Shown here: in pieces, positions 8,853 through 18,644 of the stretch
Numbering within the stretch: the stretch's first letter is position 1
Layout of the letters: each line of letters starts with the position of its first letter
The notes under the pieces: generated by a model
Told to the model about the DNA's origin: nothing
The model's input: the letters and a program-made list of their open reading frames with translations, nothing else
Databases searched by the model: none
Assembly (NCBI RefSeq): GCF_026004075.1
Contig: NZ_BPIK01000002.1
Span: forward strand, 124,001-188,000
Length of the DNA: 64,000 bases
Direction of reading: 5' to 3'
From: Meiothermus sp.
Lineage (GTDB): Bacteria > Deinococcota > Deinococci > Deinococcales > Thermaceae
Program-made: the position numbers and the translations under genes

Positions 8853-9503
8853 CTAGCTTTCTGCTTTCTTGCTGTACAAGAAGTCGTAGAGCAAAGCCGC
8901 CAACCCGGCCCCTACCAGCGGGCCCACCCAGTAGACCCAGTGCGCGGCCCATTCACCGCCAATAATGGCCGGGCCCAGCGCCCGCGCGGGGTTCATGGCC
9001 GCCCCGGAGACGGCCCCACCGGCCAGGATGTCCATGGTGATTGCCAGACCAATCGCCAGCCCGGCAAAGCTAAAGTTGTTGAAGATCGCCGAGCCGAAGA
9101 TGACCGAGACCAGGAAAAAGGTCAGGAAAACCTCCATCATGAGGGCCTGGATGGCAGTGTGGTTCGCGCCGGGGGCCGGGGTTCCGTCGGCCACCGCCGT
9201 ACCGCCATACAAAGCGCCGATAAAGAAGGCCGCGACCAGCCCCCCCAGCAACTGCGCCACCCAGTAACCCACTGCGCCCACCGGGGTAATACGACCGGTT
9301 ATGAGCATGGCGAAGGTAACGGCAGGGTTAAAGTGCCCGCCCGAGATAGCCCCCAAGGCCACCACCGAAAGACCAATGGCCAGGCCGTGGGCTAGGGCGA
9401 TGGCCATCAGATCACCGCCCTGGGTGGCCGCAATGGCCCCAATCCCCACAAAACACAGGGCAAACACCCCCAAAAACTCTGCAACAAGGGCACGTAGGTT
9501 CAT
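8853..9503 (-). CDS. MIP-family aquaporin
   Basis: This 216-aa protein has six membrane segments and the two pore motifs, GGHFNPAVTFAML in the first half and SGAAMNPARALGPA in the second. Such channels pass water or small neutral solutes across the inner membrane. The short loops and length resemble AqpZ/archaeal AqpM more than GlpF, which usually has NPARD and longer loops; here it is NPARA. ATG 9503 (MNLRALVAEFLG) is preceded by GGAGGAAAGC. No glycerol genes adjoin it. Confidence 0.85.
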   Translation of the reverse strand: MNLRALVAEFLGVFALCFVGIGAIAATQGGDLMAIALAHGLAIGLSVVALGAISGGHFNPAVTFAMLITGRITPVGAVGYWVAQLLGGLVAAFFIGALYGGTAVADGTPAPGANHTAIQALMMEVFLTFFLVSVIFGSAIFNNFSFAGLAIGLAITMDILAGGAVSGAAMNPARALGPAIIGGEWAAHWVYWVGPLVGAGLAALLYDFLYSKKAES

Positions 9504-9598
9504 GCTTTCCTCCCGCCCATACGTTACCGTAGGCCACCGGCTTTTCACAAATGGCCGAATTCACACCCTAAACGGGCCGGCCTACGTAGGATAAAACC

Positions 9599-10060
9599 GT
9601 GTGGTTGCGACTCAAGCGTTTATATAAGGCCTTTGTCCCAGCCCAAGCCCAGCCAGATGACGCCTGGGCACTGGCCGAACTCAGCATCGAGGAGGCCCAC
9701 CTGTACAAAGCCATGGACGTACGCGACCGCGAGCACGCCGTGCGGGTAGCCAAAAGGCTGCTGGAGCGCTACCCGGACGCCCCCAGCTATGCCGTGCGGG
9801 CCGCCCTGCTGCACGACTGCGGCAAAGCCCTGCGCCCCTACCGTCCCCTGGAGCGCATCCTGACCGGGCTTATAAGCCTGGATGTACCAATTGAGCCGCT
9901 ACACAAGGGATGGCGAGGAGCCTGGCAGATTCGCCAGCACCACCCCGAGTATGGCGCCATGCGCATCCTCGAGCCCCAGGTAGCCCAGATTGTGCGGGAG
10001 CACCACCAGCCGGTAAGCCTGTGGGCTAAGCGGTTACACGAAGTAGACGAAGAGTTCTAG
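9599..10060 (+). CDS. HD-domain phosphohydrolase (YqeK-like)
   Basis: This 153-aa protein contains the metal-binding HD pattern: REHAVRVAKRL (first His), then AALLHDCGKALRPY (HD) and later VREHHQP. Single-domain HD proteins of this size hydrolyse nucleotides or phosphoesters; the true substrate is not visible. GTG 9599 is preceded by TAGGAT (9587-9592) at 6 nt with no SD, which is a leaderless arrangement. Its last 4 bases overlap the 3' end of the convergent P5C dehydrogenase gene. Confidence 0.75.
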   Translation: MWLRLKRLYKAFVPAQAQPDDAWALAELSIEEAHLYKAMDVRDREHAVRVAKRLLERYPDAPSYAVRAALLHDCGKALRPYRPLERILTGLISLDVPIEPLHKGWRGAWQIRQHHPEYGAMRILEPQVAQIVREHHQPVSLWAKRLHEVDEEF

Positions 10061-11604
10061 AACCGCTCGGTGACGCTTTTCATCTGCAAAAAGTTGAGCA
10101 GGTAGTCGGGCCCCCCGGCCTTGGTATCGGTGCCCGAGAGGTTGAAGCCGCCGAAGGGCTGCACCCCCACCAGGGCCCCGGTAATTTTGCGGTTGAAGTA
10201 GAGGTTACCCACGTGGAACTCGCGCCGGGCCCGCTCGAGGCGCTCGCGCTTGCGCGAGAAGACCCCGCCGGTCAGACCGAAGCGCGTGCCGTTGGCTACC
10301 TCCAGGGCGGCGTCGAAGTCGGGGACGCGGATCACCGAGAGCACCGGGCCAAAAATCTCCTCCTGGGCGATGCGGGCGTCGGGGGATACGTTTTCGAAGA
10401 TGGTGGGTGAGATAAAGTAGCCGCCCCCCTCGAGCCGCCGTCCCCCCAGCGCAAGCCTGGCCTCCTGCTGCCCAATCTCGATGTAAGAGAGCACGGTTTT
10501 CTCCTGCTGGGCGCTGGCCACCGGCCCCATATCGGGGTTCTCCTCGGCCGGGCCTACAATCAGGTTTTCGGCACGATCCAGCACTCGCTCCATGAGCTGG
10601 TCGTAGATTCCATCTACTACGATGAGCCTCGAGGCCGCCGAGCACTTCTGGCCCTGGAAGCCAAAGGCGCTCTGCACAGTGGCTTGCGCAGCAGCAGCAA
10701 TATCCGCGGTTTCGTCCACAATCAGGCCGTCTTTGCCGCCCAATTCCAGGAAAACCCGTTTGAGCCAGACCTGCCCCGGCGAAAGCCGGGCCGCGCTCTC
10801 GTTGATCTTTAGGCCCACCTCGAGCGAACCCGTAAAGTTGACGAAACGAGTGCGAGGGTGCTGTACCAGATAGGCTCCAATTTCGCTGCCCGACCCCGGC
10901 AAAAAATTGGCAACCCCTGGTGGAAGACCGGCTTCTTCCAAAATCTCAAAGAGCTTGGCCGCAATCACTACCGTGTCTTCAGCGGGCTTGGAGACCACGC
11001 AGTTGCCCACCGCAATGGGGGCCACCGTCATGCCAGCTAGGATGGCCAGGGGGAAGTTCCAGGGGGCAATTACCACCCCCACCCCCAGCGGGATGTAGAA
11101 GGCCTCGTTGTCCTCGCCCGGATAGGGCACCACCGGGGCTCCATCCTTGTACTTGAGGGCCGAGATAGCGTAGTAGCGAATAAAGTCTATGGACTCGGCC
11201 ACGTCGGCGGCGGCCTCCACCCAGTTCTTGCCAATCTCGTAGACCAGCCAGGCCTCGAGCTCCCGCTGGCGGCGCTTCATAATCTGGGCTGCCTTCAGCA
11301 AAACCCGGCTGCGGTGCTCCTGGGGCCAGTCGCGCCAGGTTTTAAAGGCCCGCCAGGCCGCGTCCAGGGCGGCATCGGCCTCGGCGATGCCGGCCTTGGC
11401 GCTCACCCCCACCACCTCGCTGGGGTTGGAGGGGTTGGTGGAGGTGATGGTGGCCGGGGTGTGCACCCGCTCCCCCCCGATGACGAGGGGATAGTGGCGG
11501 CCAAACTGGGCCCGCACCTCGGCCAGGGCCTTGCGCATGGCCTCGAAGGCTTCGGGGCTCTGGAAGGTTTCAATAGGTTCGGGACGGTAGGGTTCGGTGG
11601 TCAT
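10057..11604 (-). CDS. pruA: L-glutamate gamma-semialdehyde (1-pyrroline-5-carboxylate) dehydrogenase
   Basis: This 515-aa aldehyde dehydrogenase shows VIAPWNFPLAILAGM (NAD-binding entry), FTGSLEVG, VFLELGGKDGLIVDETAD (catalytic Glu) and FGFQGQKCSAASRLIV (catalytic Cys). The FGFQGQKCSA signature and the C-terminal GAVVGVQPFGGFNLSGT-like end are specific to P5C dehydrogenases. It oxidises glutamate semialdehyde to glutamate with NAD+, the second step of proline catabolism. It is the third gene of the gntR-proDH-pruA operon, 98 bp after proDH, with GAAAGGAGC ahead of ATG 11604. Confidence 0.94.
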   Translation of the reverse strand: MTTEPYRPEPIETFQSPEAFEAMRKALAEVRAQFGRHYPLVIGGERVHTPATITSTNPSNPSEVVGVSAKAGIAEADAALDAAWRAFKTWRDWPQEHRSRVLLKAAQIMKRRQRELEAWLVYEIGKNWVEAAADVAESIDFIRYYAISALKYKDGAPVVPYPGEDNEAFYIPLGVGVVIAPWNFPLAILAGMTVAPIAVGNCVVSKPAEDTVVIAAKLFEILEEAGLPPGVANFLPGSGSEIGAYLVQHPRTRFVNFTGSLEVGLKINESAARLSPGQVWLKRVFLELGGKDGLIVDETADIAAAAQATVQSAFGFQGQKCSAASRLIVVDGIYDQLMERVLDRAENLIVGPAEENPDMGPVASAQQEKTVLSYIEIGQQEARLALGGRRLEGGGYFISPTIFENVSPDARIAQEEIFGPVLSVIRVPDFDAALEVANGTRFGLTGGVFSRKRERLERARREFHVGNLYFNRKITGALVGVQPFGGFNLSGTDTKAGGPDYLLNFLQMKSVTERF

Positions 11605-11702
11605 ACTTGCTCCTTTCAGTCAGATTACGATAAGGCGTTTGCGATACCCGGGATGGAACAGAGCTGGAGTCCCTCAGCGCGCGTACATCGAGCAGCTCAT
11701 AT

Positions 11703-12626
11703 CTACCCCTGGATCAGGCTGCGCGCCACAAACAAAAGGTTCTCGGGGCGCTCGGCGATGCGGCGCGAGAAATAGGGATACCAGTCGGTACCGTAGGGCA
11801 CGTAGGCCCGCACGGTATAGCCCTCGGCGGCCAGCTTTTTCTGCTCGTCGCGGCGCACCCCGTAAAGCAGTTGAAACTCGAAGCGATCCGGCCCGATGCC
11901 CATCTGCGCCGTCCAGCGTTTCATCTCCTGGATGATCTGGGGGTCGTGGCTGGCAATGGCCGTGTAGAGGCCGTTTTCCAGGGCTTTCTTGCACAGCAGC
12001 ACAAACTGGGCATCCACCAGGCGCTTATCCTGAAAAGCCACCTCGGGGGGTTCTTTGTAGGCACCCTTCACAATGCGCACCGGCGCTTTGAGGGGTATCA
12101 GGGCTTGCAGGTCTTGCTCAGTGCGCTTGAGGTAACTTTGCAGCACCACCCCGGTGTTATCGAAGCCGGCCTCGCGCAACCGCCGGTACATCCGGAGCGT
12201 GGCGTCTACGCGGGGACTGTCCTCCATGTCCATGCGCACGAAGCAGTCGTGCTGCCGGGCCTCGCTCAGAATCTCCACCATCAACGAAAAAGCCAGGTCT
12301 TCGGAGATATCCAGACCTAGCTGGGTGAGCTTGAGGGCCACATAGCGGGGGTAAGGTCGCTCACCCAAGGCCTGCACCAGCCGGATAATCTCGCGCTGGA
12401 ACTGCCGGGCCTGGGCTTCGGAAGTGACCATCTCGCCCAGCAGATCCAGGATGGCGTGAATCCGGTCGCGCTCGAGGGCCTCCACTGCCTGCAAGGCCTC
12501 CTCGAGGGTATCCCCGGCGATGAAGCGGCGGGCAAAGTTGCGGCCACGGGTGAGCACCAGATGCTTGATGCTGGGATTCTGGGCAATGGCCAGCACAAAC
12601 GAGCGATAGCTTTGGTTGAAATCCAT
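11703..12626 (-). CDS. putA: Proline dehydrogenase (monofunctional)
   Basis: This 307-aa FAD enzyme has the length known for the Thermus ProDH. Visible family motifs are [31 protein letters not shown] and the C-terminal [22 protein letters not shown], which holds the two Arg residues that bind the proline carboxylate. It oxidises proline to P5C at the membrane face, passing electrons to quinone. Start ATG 12626 ([17 protein letters not shown]) is preceded by GAGGAG. It starts 10 bp after the regulator gene and is followed by pruA, giving a complete proline-to-glutamate pathway. Confidence 0.94.
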   Translation of the reverse strand: MDFNQSYRSFVLAIAQNPSIKHLVLTRGRNFARRFIAGDTLEEALQAVEALERDRIHAILDLLGEMVTSEAQARQFQREIIRLVQALGERPYPRYVALKLTQLGLDISEDLAFSLMVEILSEARQHDCFVRMDMEDSPRVDATLRMYRRLREAGFDNTGVVLQSYLKRTEQDLQALIPLKAPVRIVKGAYKEPPEVAFQDKRLVDAQFVLLCKKALENGLYTAIASHDPQIIQEMKRWTAQMGIGPDRFEFQLLYGVRRDEQKKLAAEGYTVRAYVPYGTDWYPYFSRRIAERPENLLFVARSLIQG

Positions 12627-12636
12627 AGGGGCTCCT

Positions 12637-13296
12637 CTACTGCCAGACCTGCGCCTGAAGGCTTTGCATGACCAGGTCGCGGAAATAGCGCACATGCGCC
12701 CGGGCGGCCTCGGCGGCCTCGGCTGGGTTGCGGGCCTTGAGCGCCGACAGAATGGCCCGGTGCTGCTGGCGGGTTTTGGGGTGCTGGGAAAGGGTTTGCT
12801 GAAACGAGCGGACGAGGGTGAGGCTCGAGCGCAGATCGGCGTAGATGCGGGCCAGGGTTTTGTTGTGGGCCGCTTCGATCAGGGCGGTGTGGAAGTCGAA
12901 GTCCACCTGCATCTGCTGGGCATAGGCTTCCTTGGGCAGGACATCGAGCGCCTGGAGCAGCCGCTCCAGCCGGCTCAGTTCGTCCTCGGTGGCGTTTTGC
13001 GCCGCCAGGGCCGCCGCCTCGCCCTCGAGCAGGGCTCGCACATCGTAAACCTCGCGTACCTCCTCGGCCGAGAGCACCCGCACCCGCGCTCCCTTGCCTG
13101 GCAGCAGTTCTACCAGCCCTTCCTGGGCCAGGCGCTGCAAGGCCTCGCGCACCGGGGTACGGCTGACCCCCAGTTCCTGCGCCAGCCCCGGCTCGGAGAT
13201 GCGCGCCCCCGGCAACAAGGCCCCCATCAGGATGGCCCCCCGCAAATGGGCATAGGCCGCCTCCCGCACCGAGTGGGGTCGCTGAAACTGGGCCAT
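12637..13296 (-). CDS. GntR/FadR-family regulator, probable autoregulated repressor of the proline operon
   Basis: This 219-aa protein has an N-terminal winged helix ([46 protein letters not shown], the classical GntR signature). The all-helical FCD effector domain follows, with metal-ligand-type residues in [14 protein letters not shown] and RQQHRAIL. It is the first gene of the operon with proDH and pruA. Its own promoter carries a perfect palindrome (13301-13315) overlapping the -10 box, and an equivalent site stands before the FAD oxidoreductase at 29.9 kb. The effector is probably proline or a breakdown product; that is inference from context. Confidence 0.87.
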   Translation of the reverse strand: MAQFQRPHSVREAAYAHLRGAILMGALLPGARISEPGLAQELGVSRTPVREALQRLAQEGLVELLPGKGARVRVLSAEEVREVYDVRALLEGEAAALAAQNATEDELSRLERLLQALDVLPKEAYAQQMQVDFDFHTALIEAAHNKTLARIYADLRSSLTLVRSFQQTLSQHPKTRQQHRAILSALKARNPAEAAEAARAHVRYFRDLVMQSLQAQVWQ

Positions 13297-13300
13297 AAAC

Positions 13301-13315
13301 TGTATACAGTATACA
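13301..13315. promoter_or_regulatory. Palindromic operator in the proline operon promoter
   Basis: TGTATAC-A-GTATACA is a perfect 7-1-7 palindrome and a typical size for GntR/FadR dimers. It covers the -10 hexamer TATACT (minus strand, 13308-13313). A 15-mer differing only at the central base lies at 29934-29948. Confidence 0.75.
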
Positions 13316-13335
13316 TGTGGATTTCCCTAGGTCAA
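13308..13335 (-). promoter_or_regulatory. Promoter of gntR-proDH-pruA
   Basis: On the minus strand TTGACC (13330-13335) is separated by 16 bp from TATACT (13308-13313). The start codon follows 11 nt later, so the leader can be only a few bases. The -35 box abuts the U-tract of the upstream metK terminator. Confidence 0.65.
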
Positions 13336-13362
13336 ACAAAAAGGACGGCCTGTGGGCCGTCC
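13335..13362 (-). terminator. Intrinsic terminator of metK
   Basis: A perfect 8-bp stem, GGACGGCC/GGCCGTCC (13343-13350 with 13355-13362), with a 4-nt loop is followed on the minus strand by TTTTTGTTT. It sits 17 bp after the metK stop codon. Confidence 0.88.
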
Positions 13363-13379
13363 GGAGCAATTACTGAGCA

Positions 13380-14555
<1,176 letters not shown>

Positions 14556-14843
14556 CTTTGTCCTCCTCAGCACACGGTCAAGCCGCGTCAACCGACAGAG
14601 TATAGCACCCCATCTTTCCGCTCGACATAAATTGCCAGTAACGGTTGTGCCAAACCGGTTCCAGTATATTGTACCGTGCCCAGCTGCTCGCCATGCAGAC
14701 CACTAACGGGGTGAAAAAGGGCAGGTTTAGAAGCTCGCTGGGTAAAGAAGGAGCTGCCAGTATCGATTTTACCGATAGCCGGCCCGACAACAGTGGAAGA
14801 GAGCCTCGCGCGAGGGTGTTGCATCCGCGTAGAATCTGGGCTA

Positions 14844-16115
14844 GTGACGCTCGAGGACACCCACCAGCACCTGCAACTGCTGCTCGAAGACCCGCTACAC
14901 GCCCTGCCCAGCTTGCAGGTGGCGGTGGTTCGGGCCGGGGAGGTGGTCTATGCCCGATCGTTTGGGTATCGCTACCTTGACCCCGACCCCAGCCAGTGCC
15001 TGCCCGTCAACAACCAGACCCGCTTCCGGGTGGCCTCCATCTCCAAGCTGGTGGTGGCGCTGGGGGCCATGCGGCTGGTGGAGCAGGGGAAGCTCGACCT
15101 CGAGGCCGATGTAAGCCAGTACCTGGGCTTTCCCCTGCGCAACCCGGCGTTTCCGCAGGCGCCCATCCGGGTTCAGCACCTGCTCTCGCACACCTCCTCG
15201 TTGCGCGACGGCTCGTGCTACGCCATTCCCAGCCCCTACACGCTTCAGGACTTTTTTCATCCCCAGGGGCGTTTTTTTGAGGCCGGGGCCCACTTCGACC
15301 CAGCCCACCCGCCCGGCAGTTACGCCTGCTATGCCAACCTCAACACCGGCGTACTGGGCACCCTGCTGGAGTGCGTGTCGGGCCAGCGCTTCGACCTGTT
15401 TATGGAGAACGAGGTGCTGCGCCCGCTGGGCCTGGGGGGTGGCTTCAACCTGAGCCGCTTCACCCCGGAAGCTATGGGCAACTTAGCAGTGCTCTACCGC
15501 AAGCAAACCGGCGGGGTATGGAACCCGGCTGGCCCCTGGGTAGCCCAGGTGGACGACCACTGCGGGGTGGTTCCAGCAGGCCCCCTCGTCCCCGACCCCA
15601 ACCGGCCCGACGGGGGGTTTGCCACCGTGGATCTGCGTACCTACCGGCCCGGCACCAACGCCACCTTCTTCTCGCCGCAAGGGGGCTTGCGAGCCTCGGC
15701 CCTCGAGCTGGCCCGGATAGCCCAGCTTTTTTTGCACCAAGGCCGGGTGGGGAGCGTCCAGTGGCTCGAGTCAAAGACGCTCGAGCAGGTGTGCGCACCC
15801 CAGTGGACCTACAACGGCCACAACGGCGACACCCTGGAAGGCCAGGCCCTAAGCTGGGGGCTGGGGGTCTGGCGTTTTACCAACCAGCCGGGCCAGGACT
15901 GCCCGGTGCAGGGCCACCCCCGGCCCTGGTTCGGCCACTTAGGCGATGCCTATGGCCTTCTGAGCGGCCTACTGTTCGACCCGCAGGCCGCTCACGCGCT
16001 GGTGTACATCCTGGGGGGCCAGGGCTGTGACCCCGCCCAGCACAGGGGCCTTTACTCGGCCTACACCCGCTGGGAAGAGCAGGTTCTAAGCGCGCTGTAC
16101 GGTCTGCTAAGCTAG
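14844..16115 (+). CDS. Serine beta-lactamase-like hydrolase (class C/EstB family)
   Basis: This 423-aa protein has the beta-lactamase/transpeptidase fold triad: RVASISKLVVALG (SxxK), a YxN-type motif in YACYANLNTGVLG, and WFGHLGDAYG (HxG in place of KTG). SISK with YAN and HLG is typical of the family that includes class C beta-lactamases, DD-peptidases and esterases such as EstB. No clear signal peptide is seen, so a cytoplasmic esterase or amidase is possible. GTG 14844 has TAGAAT (14830-14835) 8 nt before it; an earlier in-frame GTG at 14793 lacks both a promoter and an SD. Confidence 0.75.
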   Translation: MTLEDTHQHLQLLLEDPLHALPSLQVAVVRAGEVVYARSFGYRYLDPDPSQCLPVNNQTRFRVASISKLVVALGAMRLVEQGKLDLEADVSQYLGFPLRNPAFPQAPIRVQHLLSHTSSLRDGSCYAIPSPYTLQDFFHPQGRFFEAGAHFDPAHPPGSYACYANLNTGVLGTLLECVSGQRFDLFMENEVLRPLGLGGGFNLSRFTPEAMGNLAVLYRKQTGGVWNPAGPWVAQVDDHCGVVPAGPLVPDPNRPDGGFATVDLRTYRPGTNATFFSPQGGLRASALELARIAQLFLHQGRVGSVQWLESKTLEQVCAPQWTYNGHNGDTLEGQALSWGLGVWRFTNQPGQDCPVQGHPRPWFGHLGDAYGLLSGLLFDPQAAHALVYILGGQGCDPAQHRGLYSAYTRWEEQVLSALYGLLS

Positions 16116-16277
16116 AGGCAAATGGATGTGCAAAAGGCGTGCATTCCGCCCCCTGCAGGCCTGGTGAGCCCCGGTCTCCTTCGGTAGGCCTTACTCCGAC
16201 AAGCTCAGCAACCATGCTTCGACCCCTTCGACCAGGGCAGGGGTCGGCCCAGCGACTAGCAACTATTAGAGGAATCT
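16116..16277. other. Intergenic region with a hairpin
   Basis: It contains an 8-bp stem, CGACCCCT (16220-16227) with AGGGGTCG (16239-16246), without a U-tract, and GAGG ahead of ATG 16278. Its function, weak terminator or processing site, is not evident. Confidence 0.35.
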
Positions 16278-17630
16278 ATGGCGTATATCCAGCTCAAAAC
16301 CCCCATCCCTGGCCCCAAAAGCCAGGAACTCCAGGCCCGCCGGGCTGCCGCCGTCTCGAGCGCGCTGGCCCAGGCCAACCCCATCGCGGTTAAGAGAGCC
16401 CACGGCTCGCTGGTGGAAGACGTGGACGGCAACACCCTCGTTGACCTGGCCGGTGGCATTGGCGTACTGGCCGTGGGGCACACGCCCCAGAGCGTGGTGG
16501 AAACCCTCAAAGCCCAGGCCGACGAACTCTTGCACATGTGCAGCATCGTGGCCAACTACGAGCCTTATGTGGCGGTCTGCGAGGCCCTGAACCGCCTGAC
16601 CCCCGGCGACTTCCCCAAAAAGACCCTTCTGGCCAACGGCGGGGCCGAGGCGGTGGAAAACGCCGTGAAGTTTGCCCGCCGCTACACCGGACGCCCTGGG
16701 ATTATCGTCTTCGAGGGGGCCTACCACGGGCGCACCAACCTGACCATGGCCATGACCAGCAAATGGGGCCTGTTCAAGAAGGGCTTTGGCCCCTTCGCCC
16801 CCGAGGTCTACCGGCTGCCGGTGCCCAACCTCTACCGCACACCGCCGGGCATGACCCCCGAGGAATACGTAGACTGGGCCTGCTGGAACCTGGAAAACGC
16901 CCTTACCGCGCACATCGACCCCTCGGCCCTGGCGGCCATCGTGATAGAGCCGGTGATTGGCGAGGGGGGTTTTATCCCGGTGCCGCACAAGTTTTTGCGC
17001 AAGATTCGCGAGGTCTGCGACCAGACCGGGGCGGTGATGATCGCCGACGAGATTCAGTCGGGCTCGGGCCGCACCGGAAGGCTCTGGGCCATCGAGCACA
17101 GCGGGGTGGTGCCCGACCTGCTCATCAGCGCCAAGAGCCTGGGGGCCGGCCTGCCCATCAGCGCCGTCACAGGCCGGGCCGAGATTCTGGACAGCCCCCA
17201 CGTGGGCGGGGTGGGCAGCACCTACGGCGGCAACCCACTGGCCTGCGCGGCGGCCCTCGAGGCCCTGCGAATCCTGACTTCGCCGGGCTTCCTCGAGCAG
17301 GCCCAACACATCGAGCGGATCATCCGCGAGACCTTCACGCCCTTGCAAAAAGAAATCCCGGTGCTGGGCGACGTGCGCGGGCTGGGGGCCATGATGGTGC
17401 TCGAGTTCGTCAAAGACCCCACAACCAAAGAACCCTGGCAGGAGTTCGCCATGGAGACCATCAAGCTGGCCTCCCGCCGCGGGGTGATTCTGATCCGGGC
17501 CGGGCTCTACACCAACTGCATCCGCTTCCTGCCCGCCCTCGACATCCCCGAAGCCATGCTGCGCGAGGCCCTGGGGGTGGTGGCGGGGGCCATCCGCGAG
17601 ACCTACCAGACCCTGGCGGTGGGGGCCTGA
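16278..17630 (+). CDS. gabT: 4-aminobutyrate aminotransferase-like class III aminotransferase
   Basis: This 450-aa PLP enzyme has LVDLAGGIGVLAVGHTPQSVV, LLANGGAEAVENAVKFAR, the conserved FEGAYHGRTNLTMAMTSK, VMIADEIQSGSGRTGRLWA (pyridine-N Asp) and LLISAKSLGAGLPISAVTGR (Schiff-base Lys). GAYHGRT and the overall length match GABA:2-oxoglutarate aminotransferases. The product would be succinate semialdehyde, for which a GabD-like gene exists at 40.0 kb. It is the first gene of an operon with a threonine dehydratase-like gene (7 bp later), a PotD-like binding protein and a GNAT protein. 5-aminovalerate or ornithine as substrate cannot be excluded. Confidence 0.83.
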   Translation: MAYIQLKTPIPGPKSQELQARRAAAVSSALAQANPIAVKRAHGSLVEDVDGNTLVDLAGGIGVLAVGHTPQSVVETLKAQADELLHMCSIVANYEPYVAVCEALNRLTPGDFPKKTLLANGGAEAVENAVKFARRYTGRPGIIVFEGAYHGRTNLTMAMTSKWGLFKKGFGPFAPEVYRLPVPNLYRTPPGMTPEEYVDWACWNLENALTAHIDPSALAAIVIEPVIGEGGFIPVPHKFLRKIREVCDQTGAVMIADEIQSGSGRTGRLWAIEHSGVVPDLLISAKSLGAGLPISAVTGRAEILDSPHVGGVGSTYGGNPLACAAALEALRILTSPGFLEQAQHIERIIRETFTPLQKEIPVLGDVRGLGAMMVLEFVKDPTTKEPWQEFAMETIKLASRRGVILIRAGLYTNCIRFLPALDIPEAMLREALGVVAGAIRETYQTLAVGA

Positions 17631-17637
17631 GTCCAGC

Positions 17638-18594
17638 ATGAACTGGCCCGAGGCCATCCGGCAGGCCCACGCCCGCCTGCGGCCCCACGTGCGCGAGACG
17701 CCGCTGGAGCTTTCGCCGGCCCTTTCCCAGACCACCGGGGCCGAGGTCTACTTGAAGCTGGAAAACCTTCAGCACACCGGTAGCTTCAAGGTGCGGGGGG
17801 CCCTGAACAAGCTGCTCTCGCTATCCCCCCAGCAACTGCAACAAGGCGTGGTAGCGGCCAGCAGCGGCAACCACGGGGCGGGGGTGGCCTTTGGCCTGGC
17901 CAAGCTGGGCGCGCGGGGCCTGGTCTTCGTGCCGGAGGGGGCCAGCCCCACCAAGCTCGAGGCCATCCGGCGCTATGGTGCAGAGGTGCGGTTCTACGGG
18001 CAGAGCGGCGACGACACCGAAGCCTACGCCCGGAGCTACGCCGCCCAGCACGGCCTGACCTACATCTCGCCCTACAACGACCCTGAGGTGATCGCCGGGC
18101 AGGGCAGCATCGGGCTGGAAATCGCACAGCAGCTATCCCAGCCCCCCCAGGCCGTTTTCGTGACGGTGGGGGGCGGGGGGATGATCTCCGGCATCGCCGC
18201 GTACCTTAAGTCGCTCAACCCAGCAACCCAGATAATCGGCTGCCAGCCGACAAACGACGCGGCCATGTGGGCCTCGGTGCAGGCGGGGCGCATCGTGCGC
18301 CTCGAGGCCCAGCCCACCCTCTCGGACGGCAGCGCGGGGGGCCTCGAGGCCAGCACCATCACCTTTGAACTGTGCCGAACCCTGGTGGACAACTGGGTTA
18401 CAGTGAGCGAGGAAGAAATCAAGGCCGCCATGCGGCTTTTTATCGAGACCCAGCACCAGCTTCTGGAAGGGGCCGCCGGTGTGGCCCTGGCCGCTTTGCT
18501 CAAACAGGCCGCGCACTACCGGGGGCAGCGGGTGGTGGTGGTTATCTGCGGGGCCAACATCGGGCTATCGGCCCTGCAAACGGTGCTGTGTTAG
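17638..18594 (+). CDS. Threonine/serine dehydratase-like PLP enzyme
   Basis: This 318-aa fold-type II enzyme has KLENLQHTGSFKVRGALNKL (PLP Lys in SFKVRG), AASSGNHGAGVAFGLAKLG (Asn loop), the TVGGGGMISGIAAYL phosphate-binding glycine loop, and VVVICGANIG near the C-terminus. It lacks the regulatory ACT domain of biosynthetic IlvA, so it is the catabolic or EutB-like (hydroxyectoine dehydratase-related) type. It probably deaminates threonine, serine or a related hydroxyamino acid to a 2-oxo acid and ammonia. It sits 7 bp behind the GabT-like gene and is followed by a polyamine-type binding protein, suggesting a catabolic operon. Confidence 0.82.
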   Translation: MNWPEAIRQAHARLRPHVRETPLELSPALSQTTGAEVYLKLENLQHTGSFKVRGALNKLLSLSPQQLQQGVVAASSGNHGAGVAFGLAKLGARGLVFVPEGASPTKLEAIRRYGAEVRFYGQSGDDTEAYARSYAAQHGLTYISPYNDPEVIAGQGSIGLEIAQQLSQPPQAVFVTVGGGGMISGIAAYLKSLNPATQIIGCQPTNDAAMWASVQAGRIVRLEAQPTLSDGSAGGLEASTITFELCRTLVDNWVTVSEEEIKAAMRLFIETQHQLLEGAAGVALAALLKQAAHYRGQRVVVVICGANIGLSALQTVLC

Positions 18595-18644
18595 TTGCGC
18601 GGGCACACACCCAGACGGTATCTTGACGAAAAAAGGAGCCAACC

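Noticed and set aside
14556-14790. SAM riboswitch upstream of metK
   Set aside because: I looked for the SAM-I/SAM-II core and for an attenuator pair and saw neither; an ordinary TATACT promoter box suffices.
16266-17735. Long open frame (489 codons) on the minus strand opposite the gabT-like gene
   Set aside because: It is the antisense of a clearly conserved aminotransferase. High GC third positions leave few stops, and the frame has no family features.
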